Source: Armillaria gallica (taxonomy: Eukaryota; Basidiomycota; Agaricomycetes; Agaricales; Physalacriaceae). Taken from it: a stretch of DNA of 64,000 nucleotides. Positions 1-11,198 of this stretch are shown piece by piece (position 1 is the stretch's first letter; the number at the start of each line of letters is the position of its first letter). The notes under the pieces are model-generated. The model was not told where the DNA came from. It worked only from the letters and a program-made list of their open reading frames with translations, and did not search any database. The stretch covers positions 4,867,001 through 4,931,000 of the forward strand of contig JBANDB010000007.1 of NCBI GenBank assembly GCA_037576215.1, read 5' to 3'. The position numbers were made by a program, and so were the translations under genes.

Positions 1-693
1 TATTCGTCAGCAGCTAACGGGGTTGCTGAGCGGACTTTCAGGATTATCTTTGGGTCGGTCCGAATATTGCTATTGGAAGTGAAGATGGCGCATGCGTGGT
101 GGGCTGAAGCATGCGACTACGTCGTTAAAGCCGGTAACCTGCTCCTGAGTTCTCGGCACCCAGGGAAAGTGCCTGAGGAAGTCTGGAGTGGCAAAAAGCA
201 GACGGTCAACCACTTACGCGTATGGGGATCGACTTGCTACGCTAAAATTCCAGCAGCAAAGGGACACAGCAAGCTCAGTCCATGAGGGCAAAAGGGAAGA
301 TTCATTGGGTCGGCAGGACACGGATCATACCAAATAGTCCTCGATGACATCCCTGGGAACAAGATCATTGTTTCCTGTGATGTCATCTTTGAGGAACTTC
401 CTCCGACACGTACTGTTTCTTCACAGGAGGGGGAGAATGATGAACTCCTTCTACCTGTCGAAGAAACAAATTCTAGCAACCCAAATCCGATCGCAAATCC
501 CTCAATGTGCCCTGATCAAGGATCACAAATTCCAATCCGAGCTGTGCAAAATCAAATACAAGCTACAAACATGGACCCACCGCCACGCCAAATCCCAATA
601 CATGATCGACCAGACCGTCCTACATGTATTCCCAAGCCTTCGCGTGCCGTGGTAGAGTCTAACGAGTATCTCAAACGAGAGGAGAATGCATGA
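1..693 (+). pseudogene. Copia-type integrase C-terminal part (degenerate)
   Basis: This is the end of the integrase core and the start of the linker of a Ty1/copia polyprotein, entering from the left edge. Frame 1 begins in the conserved stretch around the catalytic glutamate (NGVAERT) and continues through MAHAWWAEACDYV and VWGSTCYAKIP, typical of copia integrases. A single in-frame TGA at 283-285 interrupts it, and the frame then stays open to about 690 as a low-complexity Pro/Gln/Arg linker. The catalytic Asp residues lie outside the window. It belongs to the same element as the reverse transcriptase downstream. The copy is non-autonomous as it stands. Confidence in the family is high; the protein is certainly broken. 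Confidence 0.85.
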
Positions 694-1190
694 ACCCAAG
701 GGAAGAACTGGGCTGTAAGACCCAAACTTCAATCAAGGGTAAATAATTGGCTGTATCACGTTCGTACAGTCACCGATTAGTCCCGTGAAGATTGACACCC
801 AAGACTAAACTTTAGTAGCGCTTAGCGAGAAGGAATGTGTTTTGGTATGAATAAACTTTAGCTCAAAGCTAGGGAATATACAGCTTTGAGTACACTACTT
901 ATATACTAAAGTGAGGGTCCGCAATAAGTGCTAAGATGAGGGTACCGTGTTAGAAAGTGAATAAGCCAAGTACATGATAGCCGAGAATAGTACATGTTGA
1001 GTACATGTCGAATACATGTTGACTGAGTGTGACATGATAGTGATGTGAAGATTTATGAAGGCTCTGTGGAGTCATGGATCTAAAGATAAGATAAGGGTAA
1101 GCACTGAAGATAAGATAAGATAAGAGGTGCTTAGATAAGAAAAATGAATAAATCATAACATGGGCCAATGATGGCAATGTACCACTGGTT

Positions 1191-2863
1191 GAAGATGAAG
1201 ATGACGTTGAAGATATCATCACTATGAAAGCATCTGAAATTTCGAACATTATCAACAGGCACGATATGTGAGTACCTAATACTTACCAACAGGCTATGTC
1301 CAAGCCAAAACTGTGGGTACCAGCTATGGATGCTGAAATACGGTGGATGGAAGAACGTGATGTATGGCAAGTCATTCCATGAGAGCCATGGATGAAGGTA
1401 ATTGATACTCTTTGGGTATACGATAACAAGGTGGATGGCGATACCGGTGATCTCATGAAGCACCATGCACGATTGGTTGTAAAGGGTTTCAAGCAAGTCA
1501 AAGGCCTGCATTATTATGACTCGTTTGCTGCAGTGGTCCGGTATGAATCCTTACGAATGTTCTTTGTGATTGTTGCTGCTCTTGGACTCGAATTCTGGCT
1601 CATTGACTTTGTTGGCGCCTACCTCAATGCGGAACCGCAAGGGGAGAATTACGTGGCATTACCTCAAGGCTATGAGGATATCATAACCCAGGACTTCCCA
1701 GAGGGAGAGTACGTCCTGCAGATGATGAGGGCGATGTATGGAATGATGGACGCAGGGAATGCATGGTTTCATGAGTTGAACCAGACATTTACCAAGCAGG
1801 GACACAAACAATCTCGTGCAGATCCGTGCGTACGGCTACTCAAGAACGGAGTGGAAAGAACGTATACCTGCACCTACACAGATGATGTTTCGGGAGCATC
1901 GACCTCACGCAAAGAAGGTGTACAGGTCCATAAAGAGATTGGAAGTGTTTACAAAATCAAGGATCTAGGGAAACATAACAGCATGCTAGGCATGATGGTC
2001 AAGTTCAACGATACCACAGGTGTCATATCGCTACATCAAAAGAACTTGATCATCAAAACACTTGAAGCCTATGGAATGTCCAAATGCAAACCTAAATCCA
2101 CCCCATTACCCGTCGGTAGCCTCATGAACTTGGACATGCAGCCACACCTGATTCCAGAGACAGACAAACACTACATGGCCGATAAGGACTATTGTGGGGT
2201 TGTCGGGTTGTTGAATCATATTGCGAATGGAACGAGACCCAATATCACCTTTGCTACGAATTATTTGCAGCGTTATGCCTCTGATCCTCGACCCATCCAT
2301 TGGAATCGGGCCATGCATGTACTTGCATACCTGAAAGGCACCATGGAGTATAGGATTACTTATCAGCGCGGTACGCCTGAAGACGATGGACTTACCCCAA
2401 TTGGATATGTGGATTCATCGCATGGCGATGATTGAACAACTGGAAAATCCACAATGGGGTATATCTTCACGATGGCTGGTGGTCCTGTTTCATGAAGTTC
2501 CAGGTCTCAAAAGCGAGTCGCTCTATCCACATCAGAGGTGGAGTACATGGCAATGGTTCATGATGGGCAGCAGTCATTCTGGATGGGATCATTTTTGGAT
2601 GAACTTGAGTTGTCGAAGGATCAGCCTTACCCACTGAACTGCGATAACAACTCAGCAATCAATTTGACACAGAACATGAAGGGCATGGAAAGTTGAAGCA
2701 TTTTGCAATGGACTATCATTGGATTCGAGATGCCATACAGTTACAAGAACTGGACGTCTGATACATCGCTTCGGAGGATAATTTAGCCGATATCTTCACC
2801 AAGGTGTTACCAAAGCCACATGCGCTTACTTTATTGAGGTGTATGGGCATGACTCAAGTCTAG
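1191..2863 (+). pseudogene. Copia reverse transcriptase / RNase H (degenerate)
   Basis: A frame starting near 1191 encodes the copia RT (RVT_2 type): HARLVVKGFKQVKG, DFVGAYLNAE, the active-site box YTDDVSG and the NDTTGVISLHQKN region are all recognisable. RNase H follows with GYVDSSHGDD and ALSTSEVEYMA, then LADIFTKVLPKPH near the end. In-frame TGA codons sit at 1269, 1380, 2433, 2493 and (after a frameshift around 2676) 2759. The longest uninterrupted piece is 1392-2435. The 700-1190 stretch between integrase and RT has GATAA-rich and TACATGT-rich simple sequence and no recognisable domain. Identification is secure from motifs; the element is dead in this copy. Confidence 0.93.
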
Positions 2864-2886
2864 ATGGGCATAGACTTCAGGGGGAG

Positions 2887-3120
2887 TGTTGGGCAGGTTC
2901 AGTCTACACCCAGTATACCATTTTTCTTGATTGTTGTTTCTTAATATCTATTTTTAGCTTGTTACTCCTAACTTGAGCCCTTAACCACAGCCAAGCTTCT
3001 TTGCTGCACCTCAGTCATTCACTACCATTATCATGTGACTGACTGAGGTGCGTATATCCTTACTATTATCATATTATATTTTCTTACTTACTATAGTACA
3101 TAGATATCACTGTCCTAACA
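2887..3120 (+). repeat. 3' LTR of the copia element (234 bp)
   Basis: The LTR begins TGTTGG right after a purine tract (cttcagggggag, about 2875-2886) that fits the polypurine tract, and ends CCTAACA at 3120, so the ends form a TGTT...AACA inverted repeat. The RNase H frame stops at about 2863, just upstream, as expected. An internal inverted repeat (cctcagtca / tgactgagg) lies inside. The matching 5' LTR is left of the window, so identity between the two cannot be measured. Confidence 0.8.
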
Positions 3121-4767
3121 TGCTCTACCACACACACACCGACACAAGCCTGGAGGACAGAATATTGTGAGAAAGGAGAGACAGAATATAATGGGGGAAG
3201 GTAAGAGTGACATGAAAAAGGTCAGATGAAATGCAGCAGTCTTATTATTTGTGTAGATCCCACAATCCACATTCAGCGCAAAACCTGACAAGAATTTTGT
3301 TACTTTAAAGCAACCGAATATGCACCACCTGCTGTTGCAGCCAAGATATTCTGGAATTGATGGTGAGCCCAGTCCCACACATCTAGGGTATTATTCTGAG
3401 ACTACATCAGATCTGATTCCAGCTCTGCTGTGATCTTGGAGTATATTCTAGATGTGTATACTGGTTTGTATATTATTATCTGCAGATCTATCAGTTGGGG
3501 TTATTTCTTGTTTGATATTCCGTGCCGAATCCTGACAGATCAATATTCAATTCTCAAGTCCAAGATATGTCTACTTTTCTCCAAGCACAAAGAACAGTAT
3601 TTATTTCAGCTCAACTTCTTCATTAAAGTCTCAAGTCTAAATTTCCTTGGCCCAAGATGTACTCAAGTGCTTACTTCTCACAGCAAAGTCTGAATCGGCA
3701 CAGTATCACAGTATCAAGACCGTTACATACGGAATTAGTAGCAACCGGCACTCTACAACCGCAACTTCCATAGTTTACGTCCCTCCAAGACCGTACCTCG
3801 CGTGACATCATCCTGAATGTGGGGCCGAGGCCTGAATCATACTTTGGAAGATATTGCCTCAAGGTTGGGAATATTCATTCAAAGTAGATTTCGGTATCAA
3901 CCAAATTGGTATTAAAATTGTAGAGAATGACGAATTACTTACAAATTACAGTTTCATGTTCCTGGTCTCGAAGCCTAGATCACAATTAGATATCAACCCA
4001 AAATGGTACGTGCTTCATTGAGGCTCGATCCGAGAAGACCGAGCACTGAAGCCTACAATACCCCCAATACGGACTTGGAAAATAGTGAATTAGGTGTTGC
4101 ATCAATGTGAGATATCATCTCGATTAGCAGCATGGCAAAATACTCACTAGTTCAGCTCTCTATATCCCCACAGGCTTCAGAGTCGCAGTCAGACCACTCA
4201 AGTGCAAGGAAGATGACAATCAATTTCTGAAGACAGAGTTTGGTCAACAATTTGTGACCAGTCAGTACACATTTGGCACCTTTAATTCAACCTATAATCT
4301 AATGCACTTTAGAATTAGCGAAGAAGCGAGGTGACAGAACGAGAACATCAAAGTCAAGAGCAAGTCGGAAGGGTGACATCACCTCGATCCAAAAGCAGCG
4401 TGAGATTGATTTCCAAGTTTACACACTCGATTTTCTTACTCACCCGTCATTTCCCCATACTATTTAGCACAAGAACAGTTCCAGACATCTTGAATGGTCT
4501 CAAGAATCAATAAATCCTCTTACTGAAGGCCCGAGCAAACTCTCAAACAACGAATCTTCAACCGACAGGTCGATCTCCGGTCCTCTCCTGGAAATCCTCG
4601 TCGATTTGCTTATTTCACCCCATTGAGCTTCAACGAGATAGGTGAGTATATGGAACATATAATATTTGTATAATAATTCAATTGATCAATCCAGGTCTTC
4701 CATTCTCTCCCCGGCACGATAGAAACTCGAGGCTAGACACCCCAAATCCCAATTCTTGAAGGAACGG
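3121..4767. other. AT-rich intergenic sequence, no gene seen
   Basis: Only short, unrelated open frames occur here on either strand, none with a recognisable motif or a consistent chain of exons. Intron-like signals exist around 4640-4695 (gtgagtat...atccag), which may belong to the degenerate unit that follows. Confidence 0.5.
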
Positions 4768-5355
4768 CATCTTCCAATGTTCAAAAATGCGGGGACCTTT
4801 GCGGCACAGCAGACCCTGAATTAAGCCATCAAATCATGTGGTGCTCATGCGGAAGCTTTTCTGTCCAGAATCCCCACTTGTCAGAAGGGATACAATCCCT
4901 TCCCGGTCGATTTACGAGTTTTTGGACTGTTTGGACTCACTTGGTGACCCAGGGGAATTTCCGCACACCCAAGAAAGTATGTGTAAGCTGTTTCTCAGCT
5001 TGAATGAGTACCTCGGCTCATCCTGATTGACACCAGGATCAATATCAAAATTCCGGTCAAGACAACATCCCACTGCAACGTGCGACATCTTCCAAAATTC
5101 AAAAGGACGGGGACCTTTGTGGCGTGGTACGTACTCCTTCTATGCAACAATCAAATGATGCAGTATTCGCTTGGACGGTTTGTGCTCTGGAATCCTCGCT
5201 TTCATGAAGGGATATCATCCCCTCCCAGTCAATTTACGAGGTTCTTGGGTCGTTGGACTCACTGGGAGACCTAGATACATTTATGCATACACGAGAAGGT
5301 ATGTTGAAATGTATTCTATTGTTGAATTAACTCCTCGGCTTATCCTGATTGACAG
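4768..5355 (+). repeat. Degenerate tandem duplication with intron-like segments
   Basis: Two diverged copies of about 268 bp (about 4768-5035 and 5086-5355) follow each other in direct orientation. Shared landmarks are catcttccaa, ggggacctttg, agggata-caatcc/catccc, ttggactcact and cctcggct-atcctgattgaca. The last part of each unit looks like an intron (gtatgtg/gtatgttg ... cctgattgac). In one shared frame both copies read F..xNPx..EGIxSxPxxFTxF, so the unit may derive from a coding exon. I do not recognise the protein. The copies differ by many substitutions and small indels, so the duplication is old or fast-decaying. Confidence 0.6.
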
Positions 5356-5587
5356 TAACACTGAAAACACAGCAGATATCAAATGTCTCGTTGGGAGAAT
5401 TTTCCAACTTTCGGCAAGCGCGGAGATTTTGTTTCATCTTGAAGGGTCTTACAGCATGTTAGGTCATCTTCTCAGTGCCAAGATTATGTGAGGCTGGTAT
5501 AAAACGAGGTGCGTATCCTCAGGAAATATTCATCCCATCCTTTCTTTCCCATCTCTCCCTCCTCTTCTATACCACTCGCCTCTATTT

Positions 5588-7060
5588 CTCACCTCGTTGT
5601 AGTTATTAATCTCCTCGCTGTACTCGACGTCGAGCTTACCATGCTCGTCGTCTTGCGCGATGATATTCCCACTTCACGTCTATGGACGCATCGTGGTCTC
5701 GTGATGCGAAACCTGCTCGTTTGGGCAAGTCTTGCTTTTGTTGATCGCTTTGTTGCTCTTGACCTCCATCGTCGAGCTCAACGGTGAGCTCGATGCTTTC
5801 CTCTCTTACTTTGTGGCTCACCCCGACTTCTCCGTCAGTGTTGCGGTCCTCACGTCGAGCCCGTGGCAAGCTTTGTCTCAAGGAATCGACGCGATGATGA
5901 CAGTAATTATTTTATTTTGTTGACTACGTGAAACTTTACTGACGCCGATTCTCAGAATGTAACTCAAACGTATTCGGTAACGAAGAGATCGATACGACAG
6001 GCGGGCGCATGACGTTCGAGGTGCGTCTGCTTGCCTTTTCAGGATTTTGTCCCTTTCTTACCTTTTCCCAGAAGTTCGCCATGCAATCCTCCGCGCCACC
6101 TCCCGTTCACCCAGGATCATAATGGCAAAGGGTATGCCATTCCCGCCGATTCCCTTGTTCATCACTAACACCGTCAAATCAGATAGGCCGCCGTCTTGGA
6201 GAGCAGTCAAGGCTCCACAGGCGTCGATTTCGACGTGCTAGAACACGGTGAGTTCGACTTGTATTTCAAGTTTTGGTTTTGGTTTGTTAAGTTGACTTTG
6301 CTGTAGTACTTGCACGGCTCACGATCGTCAAGGGTGATCTGCGTGTTCACCACCACGACGCGTACGCGTCTGCTCAATTGCGCGGATGGATTAATGCATG
6401 GATAAAGGTAAGCATTTGCTATCGTTGTGTTCTACAAGCTTGGCTGATGGAAGTAGCTCGATATGTTTCGGTTTTGGTTGGAAGGTTGCTCTGGGTGCGC
6501 CTACTACGTTTCATATGTCTTTTTTATTTCTAACCTACCTAGGTTCTCTATCAGCCTGTCCTCTCCTCGTATGGACCCCTCGCCAGCCCACTCACGGAAG
6601 AGGTGGATCCACGGCATGCAGGGTTCCGACCCTTTCCAAAGGAGCTCACAGGACAGACCGCCCTTCAGAATCCAATGCGCCGAGTAACCTCCTGTTCACC
6701 CCATATGACCACAGGTACGCCACGTTTCCCTACCCCTTCATCCGCTATTGACGATGACTGTTCAGATAGTGGGATACCCTTCGATACTCCCGATGAGGCT
6801 TGATAGGCGCCGATTTGAAGTGTGAGAAACATGGTGAGCTCAGTCTCTGTTTTTACCTTTCCCTAGTTTGTTGACCTGGCTTGGCAGGACTTGCAGGCTC
6901 GATCACGATTGTCAACGGTGCTCGGCGTGTACATGGTCAACACGGTATGTTTGTAAACAGGCTACAGGTATGTGTAGTCTTTATTCATAAGCGTCTTTTT
7001 TCTCAATTTCGCTAGGGCTCAAGGCGCCTAGCAAATGACCATGATTGTACCCAACCGGAT
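5588..7060 (+). CDS. Unrecognised spliced gene or pseudogene with duplicated exon
   Basis: A chain of short exon-like frames separated by good fungal introns runs on the plus strand. Readable pieces include SNVFGNEEIDTTGGRMTFE (about 5958-6020), then AAVLESSQGSTGVDFDVLEH joined across a 59-nt intron (ends at 6303) to VLARLTIVKGDLRVHHHDAY (about 6304-6365), and then, across a longer intron ending near 6541, VLYQPVLSSYGPLASPLTEE and onward to about 6710. A second, shorter version of the DFDVLEHVLARLTIVKG exon pair occurs at 6815-6975 with its own intron, showing an internal or tandem duplication. The 5' end could not be joined without a stop codon, so this may be a pseudogene. I do not recognise the family. 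Confidence 0.35.
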
Positions 7061-7594
7061 TAATGTACGTAGGGCCGTTATACCTTACTCGTAGTTACAG
7101 TACTGACATTGTGTTAGAGTAGAGTGTGGGTGCGGGTGCGGAGGCGTGTGCAGATGGAGGGGCTCGCGGACGGGAACGAGTGCGGGGTGTGCCCGGGAGG
7201 AAGATGGAATGCGGAAATGGAGGGAGGTCGACACGTCAACGGGACGGGCTATTATTAGCCTAGGTGGGGTGCCGTCGTCGGTGAGGGAGGTCTCTTCTTC
7301 GCGGAGACGGGGTGCTCGTCGAGTGATGGACAGGTCGTGCGGAAGTGAATTTCGCCAGTCGGATGAGGGTGAGGCAGTCCACGGAGGCGGTTTGCGGACG
7401 TCGGATGAGAGGAGGACGAGTCGCAAAGTAGGCGAGACAAGGAGACGAGGCCGAAAGCAAGGAGCGACGAGTGCAGGGAGACGGCGGTGGAGGCGAGGAC
7501 ACGCTTTCAGGCAATGACTTGTTAGTTATTTTTAGAAATGCATTTCAATTTCACCCTCTGCTCCTCCCTTTCTCCAACAAACTCCATCCAATAC

Positions 7595-8584
7595 ATGTTA
7601 TTGAGGCTTGCCGCCGCGCCAAGACTCTCTGTATTGAAACACCCAGGATTCGCCTATCGAAAGCAGCTTTGCAACGCGTCGACCGAACTAGGCCTTCGAC
7701 GAGCCTCACCTCCGGATTCCAATTCTGGACCGGAGCACACGCCGCCCCAGAAGGGTGAATTATCCGACCAGGAGTGGGATTTACGGACAGGTGTGTCGCC
7801 TGTACTGGCTCGCAGCTATCAAGCACGCTGATACTACCTTCAGAACAGGTCGTGCCATCAATATCATCCAGCAGACTTTGCCAGAATTCTTCAAGACAGG
7901 ACTCATCACATCTATCGACGAAGAGACGGGACATCTGACTTCGTCTTCTGTACACTTGGAACAGCAGCATATCTACAGTCCAAAGATACGGCTTTCGTAC
8001 ACTCCACCAGTGCAGCTGCCTTCGCCTTTTCCACAGACTCTCCATGTAGAAGGTTCGTCGTTGTCCATTCAAGCTTTGTGTATACCAACTCTTTTTAGGT
8101 CTTCCTCTCTACCTTGCTTCATCGGCCTTTGTTCGACATACCCTCAATGCATTGTATTCCGACCTCCAGCTCACGTTGCAGAAGTTCTCCGTTGACGGTC
8201 CGCGTGCTAGTGTACACAATAGCGAACCATCTGGTCAAGTTAGGAAGGGTCGCGACAAGCGCCTGACCGTCTTGTTTCGCGTAAACGGGATAGCGAGAGT
8301 CAGCGGGAGCGAGGGCGTGTGGGATGTGTGAGTCGCTTTCACCTTGCTTACCGTGACGCGTGGTTGACATCCGAGCTAGGCACTCAACATACACATTTTC
8401 ACCACTGTCAGGCTTGATTCACGTCCATTCAATCAATTCCATCGAACCTTCTCCTCATCTGGCCGTATATGACACGCTGAGATCCAGTCTGGGTGGTATG
8501 TTTGGATGGGGAAGCAAGACCGGGCCAGCCGCATGTCATGATATCAACGGAGACCCGGCTAAAACACATCCAGGACCGCAATAG
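7595..8584 (+). CDS. DUF2358 / C6orf136-like protein, probably mitochondrial
   Basis: Four exons (7595-7790, 7849-8052, 8099-8327, 8380-8584) join in phase to give 277 aa. The N-terminus, starting MLLRLAAAPRLSVLKHPGF, is basic and lacks acidic residues, like a mitochondrial presequence. The core carries EWDLRTGRAINIIQQTLPEF, YSPKIRLSYTPP and VHSTYTFSPLSGLIHVHSIN, which match the layout of the DUF2358 (human C6orf136) family: a helix with LPxFF, a YSxxIR strand, and a final YSTFYLxxSGLIxxHR-like strand. That family is thought to have an NTF2-like fold and has no established reaction. The family call rests on recalled motif order, so it is moderately sure; the exon structure is much surer. The gene appears intact. 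Confidence 0.72.
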
Positions 8585-9906
8585 ATAATTGATTACTCTT
8601 CAATATAGTACGTCTTCAATGTAATGTAAGGTTACTTCTCATCCTTATTTCTCTTTCACTCATGTATATTCGACAGATACACGCCGTACTATAAATGTAG
8701 CCCAACTCATACGTATCACATCATTGGCCCATATCTTAATTTGCCTTCGTGTGCGTTTCCTACTTTTCAAGAAATATCTGTTGTGCAGGCGCGATGTCAA
8801 GATGACACTCAGACGCTCGAGTACAACCGCGGTGCATCTTAAGCTACAAAAACAGTGCCTTGGACGTTGCATATTCGGACAGCGCAGCCTCGTGTACCGT
8901 CTAAACAGCGAAGACTATGGTGACTGTCATGGCACGTTTCCGCGTCTGGAAAATCGCGCAGAGTGATGCATGTCATCGTCGCCTAACCTCTGTTATCAGC
9001 TTGATTTTCACTCCACATGGTCGAGTACAAAACCCTACCCTCTGCTTCTTTCTATTGGGCATTCGAATAGAGGATTAAAGGATCCCAGTCAAGGTAGTTG
9101 CTTCGTTTCGTGTTCTCCCATCGCGCAGCCGTTTATTCTATTCCTCCAGGATGATTCATTGTTACATAGCTTTCGTGTTCACGTTATTTACATCCTTTGA
9201 TTTGTACACACCACCATACCTTACTAAATTATTTATTCAGTGTTTAGTATACCAGCCAATCCATGTGTAACATCAAGAAGATTTCTCTACATACTCCATC
9301 ATCTCTCCAACAGTGCCACCGGTTATATTACAATACCGGTGTCGATGTGATGGCGACTCTGCAGACCTGTTGTACCTCGGACGATCGCTCGGTCTGATAT
9401 TAATCATGTTCAAGTATGCAAACGGGGCTCGGTTAGTATGCTGAATCCTTGTCAAAGAACCCGACGCTTTTTTTGCTCGCTATCACCCCTTAAGAAATGG
9501 CTGCACGATGCCAGGAAGATACTCATACCCTCCAGTGCAATATTGCACATATGATCCATACTAATTAGACAAGACTTCAAGGCAGGCTATCGTACTCCAG
9601 GAGGATTTGGGTTCATGATACTTTCCCGCGTCTAGAAATTAAATTTCTAGATAGAGTGCGTTCCGTCCCCTTGTTGTACTACAAGTGACATGGATTGATG
9701 AGCATGCTGAATAAATAATGTAGAGCGGTATAGTTATGTCCGTACAAATGAATGGATGCAAATAATGGGCATAAACGTGAAAGCTACTGTAACAATGGAG
9801 CGCCCTGAAAAATAAATAAACGCCTGTACGACAAGAGGACGAAGTAAGAGATCAAATCATGACCTGGCTAATGGCGACGAAGAAAGATAAGGGAAGGACA
9901 ACAGCC
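8585..9906. other. Intergenic region, no gene seen
   Basis: This 1.3-kb interval lies between the 3' ends of two convergent genes. Short open frames at 8724-8966 and 8970-9200 have no recognisable motif and no splice partners. It contains a perfect palindrome listed separately. Confidence 0.5.
9631..9651. repeat. Perfect 21-bp palindrome
   Basis: TCTAGAAATT, one central A, then AATTTCTAGA: ten paired bases on each side. It sits about 260 bp beyond the stop of the minus-strand membrane protein. It could be a 3'-end hairpin or chance AT-rich symmetry. Confidence 0.6.
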
Positions 9907-11198
9907 CTAATTTTCAGAATATGCAGGTGGAGGCAGGATTTCCGCGATGACCCTACTCTGCGCTCTCTTCTCATCTGCGTAGCGCTTTGAAGGTAGTGAG
10001 GACGTCGACATCGTGCTGCCGCTAGCGACAGGTTCTGTGGTCATTCCAGTGCCTAATCCCGCAAAGTTAACATCCCCTGTTGATGATGCATATAGGGATT
10101 CGTGGTAGGGGTTGAAGGGGGTGTCCTCATGACCAGGGTTGGACACCATCAAAGGATATGAAGACGACGCCACCGCACTAGAGGCAGACCCACTGCCGGC
10201 ATGTCCTCCGTAGTTGGAATTCGCGGCGGCCAGAAGTGGGAACGTGGAAGATGCCGCTGTCGCGGGTAGAGATGAAGGTAATCCGCTGAAGCTGTTGTTA
10301 GAGACGTGCGAGTACCTATAGTCTTGGGACATCGTGGGTGGGGAGAGGGTAGGGGAGAATGGTCCCGCCCCAGCATCATGCCAGGGCTTGTCAAGCGTGG
10401 AATTGGATGCGTTTCGGCGCCGTCGACAACAGAAGAAGAAGATACCGATGGCCGTCAGCAGGGTGACGGCACCGAGTGAAGCACCGAGGGCAATACCCAA
10501 AACATTAGTTCCCGAACCGCCTCCGCCATTGGTGCCAGTTGTTGTTGCAGAAGCAGAAGAAGACACGGTGGAAGACGTGACGGTCTCAGAGCCGTTATCG
10601 ACAGTGTAACTATCTGAGCAGTGAGTAAAACCTTACGCAAGAAATCGCAAGTACGCACATAAATCCATCCACGACTACCCACTGGCCTGAAGGCGCCATT
10701 GAGACGACGACTTCATGCGAAGAGTTGGAGAGCCCAGTCTTGCTCCACCGTACATCATGCGGTGATGATTCCGAACCGCCAGGGTCGGTCGTTGAAGCAA
10801 CGGGATCCGTGAGGTTGAGGGTCGTCTCATCCCCGCCGTCAATTGTAATCGTCGAATTGACCCAATACGGCCACAAAGGGGATAGAAAATATACAGCGAC
10901 ACCTTTGAAAGAGAAAAGGCGCGTCAGAAGGCTAGGATGCAATTAGGCGCTGGCGCGACACACCGGTGAATGTGAAAGTAGCAGAAGCTGAGCTCTCGCT
11001 GCTCAATGTATGGCTACCGTTATAGTCCAACGAGGAGGTATGGCTGCTGCTACTATCCCAGGTCCCTTTGTAGTTAATCATGCTGCTAGTATCGTCGATC
11101 GTTATATTCGTGAGGGCCCATGACAGAGATGAATAGAGAAAAATGGACAGAAAAGACAAGCACTTCATCGTGAAGGCTGGCGAAAATAAAAAGCGCAC
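9907..11198 (-). CDS. Secreted-domain single-pass membrane protein with Ser-rich tail
   Basis: Three exons (11198-10964, 10902-10659, 10609-9907) join in phase to 393 aa, or 383 aa if translation starts at the second Met (MKCLSF). A hydrophobic signal peptide ends in LSSLSWA-like residues. Two beta-rich, N-glycosylation-rich exons follow (NITIDDTSSMINYKGTW; VAVYFLSPLWPYWVNSTITI), then a Ser/Thr stalk, one membrane span (VLGIALGASLGAVTLLTAIG) and a CCRRRR stop-transfer. The cytoplasmic tail is Ser/Pro/Gly rich. This architecture is common in Agaricomycetes proteins, which resemble Mid2/Skg6-type cell-wall sensors in layout. The function is unknown. Exon 3 uses a TAG acceptor at 10610-10612; the nearer CAG acceptor gives the wrong frame. 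The gene looks intact. Confidence 0.8.

Noticed and set aside
930..1140. Clustered TACATGT and GATAA words, considered as a regular array or regulatory repeat
   Set aside because: Spacing is irregular and the words lie inside a decayed retrotransposon. No CRISPR-like or satellite structure is present here or elsewhere.
5636..5881. 81-aa minus-strand frame rich in Glu/Arg/Gln
   Set aside because: It is the reverse of the plus-strand exon chain and has the charged composition typical of antisense frames.
7146..7517. Arg/Gly-rich 123-aa plus-strand frame, and Ser/Pro-rich frames on the opposite strand (7085-7426, 7260-7514)
   Set aside because: GC-rich sequence keeps several frames open at once. 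None shows a motif or a splice partner, and the composition is that of a shadow frame.
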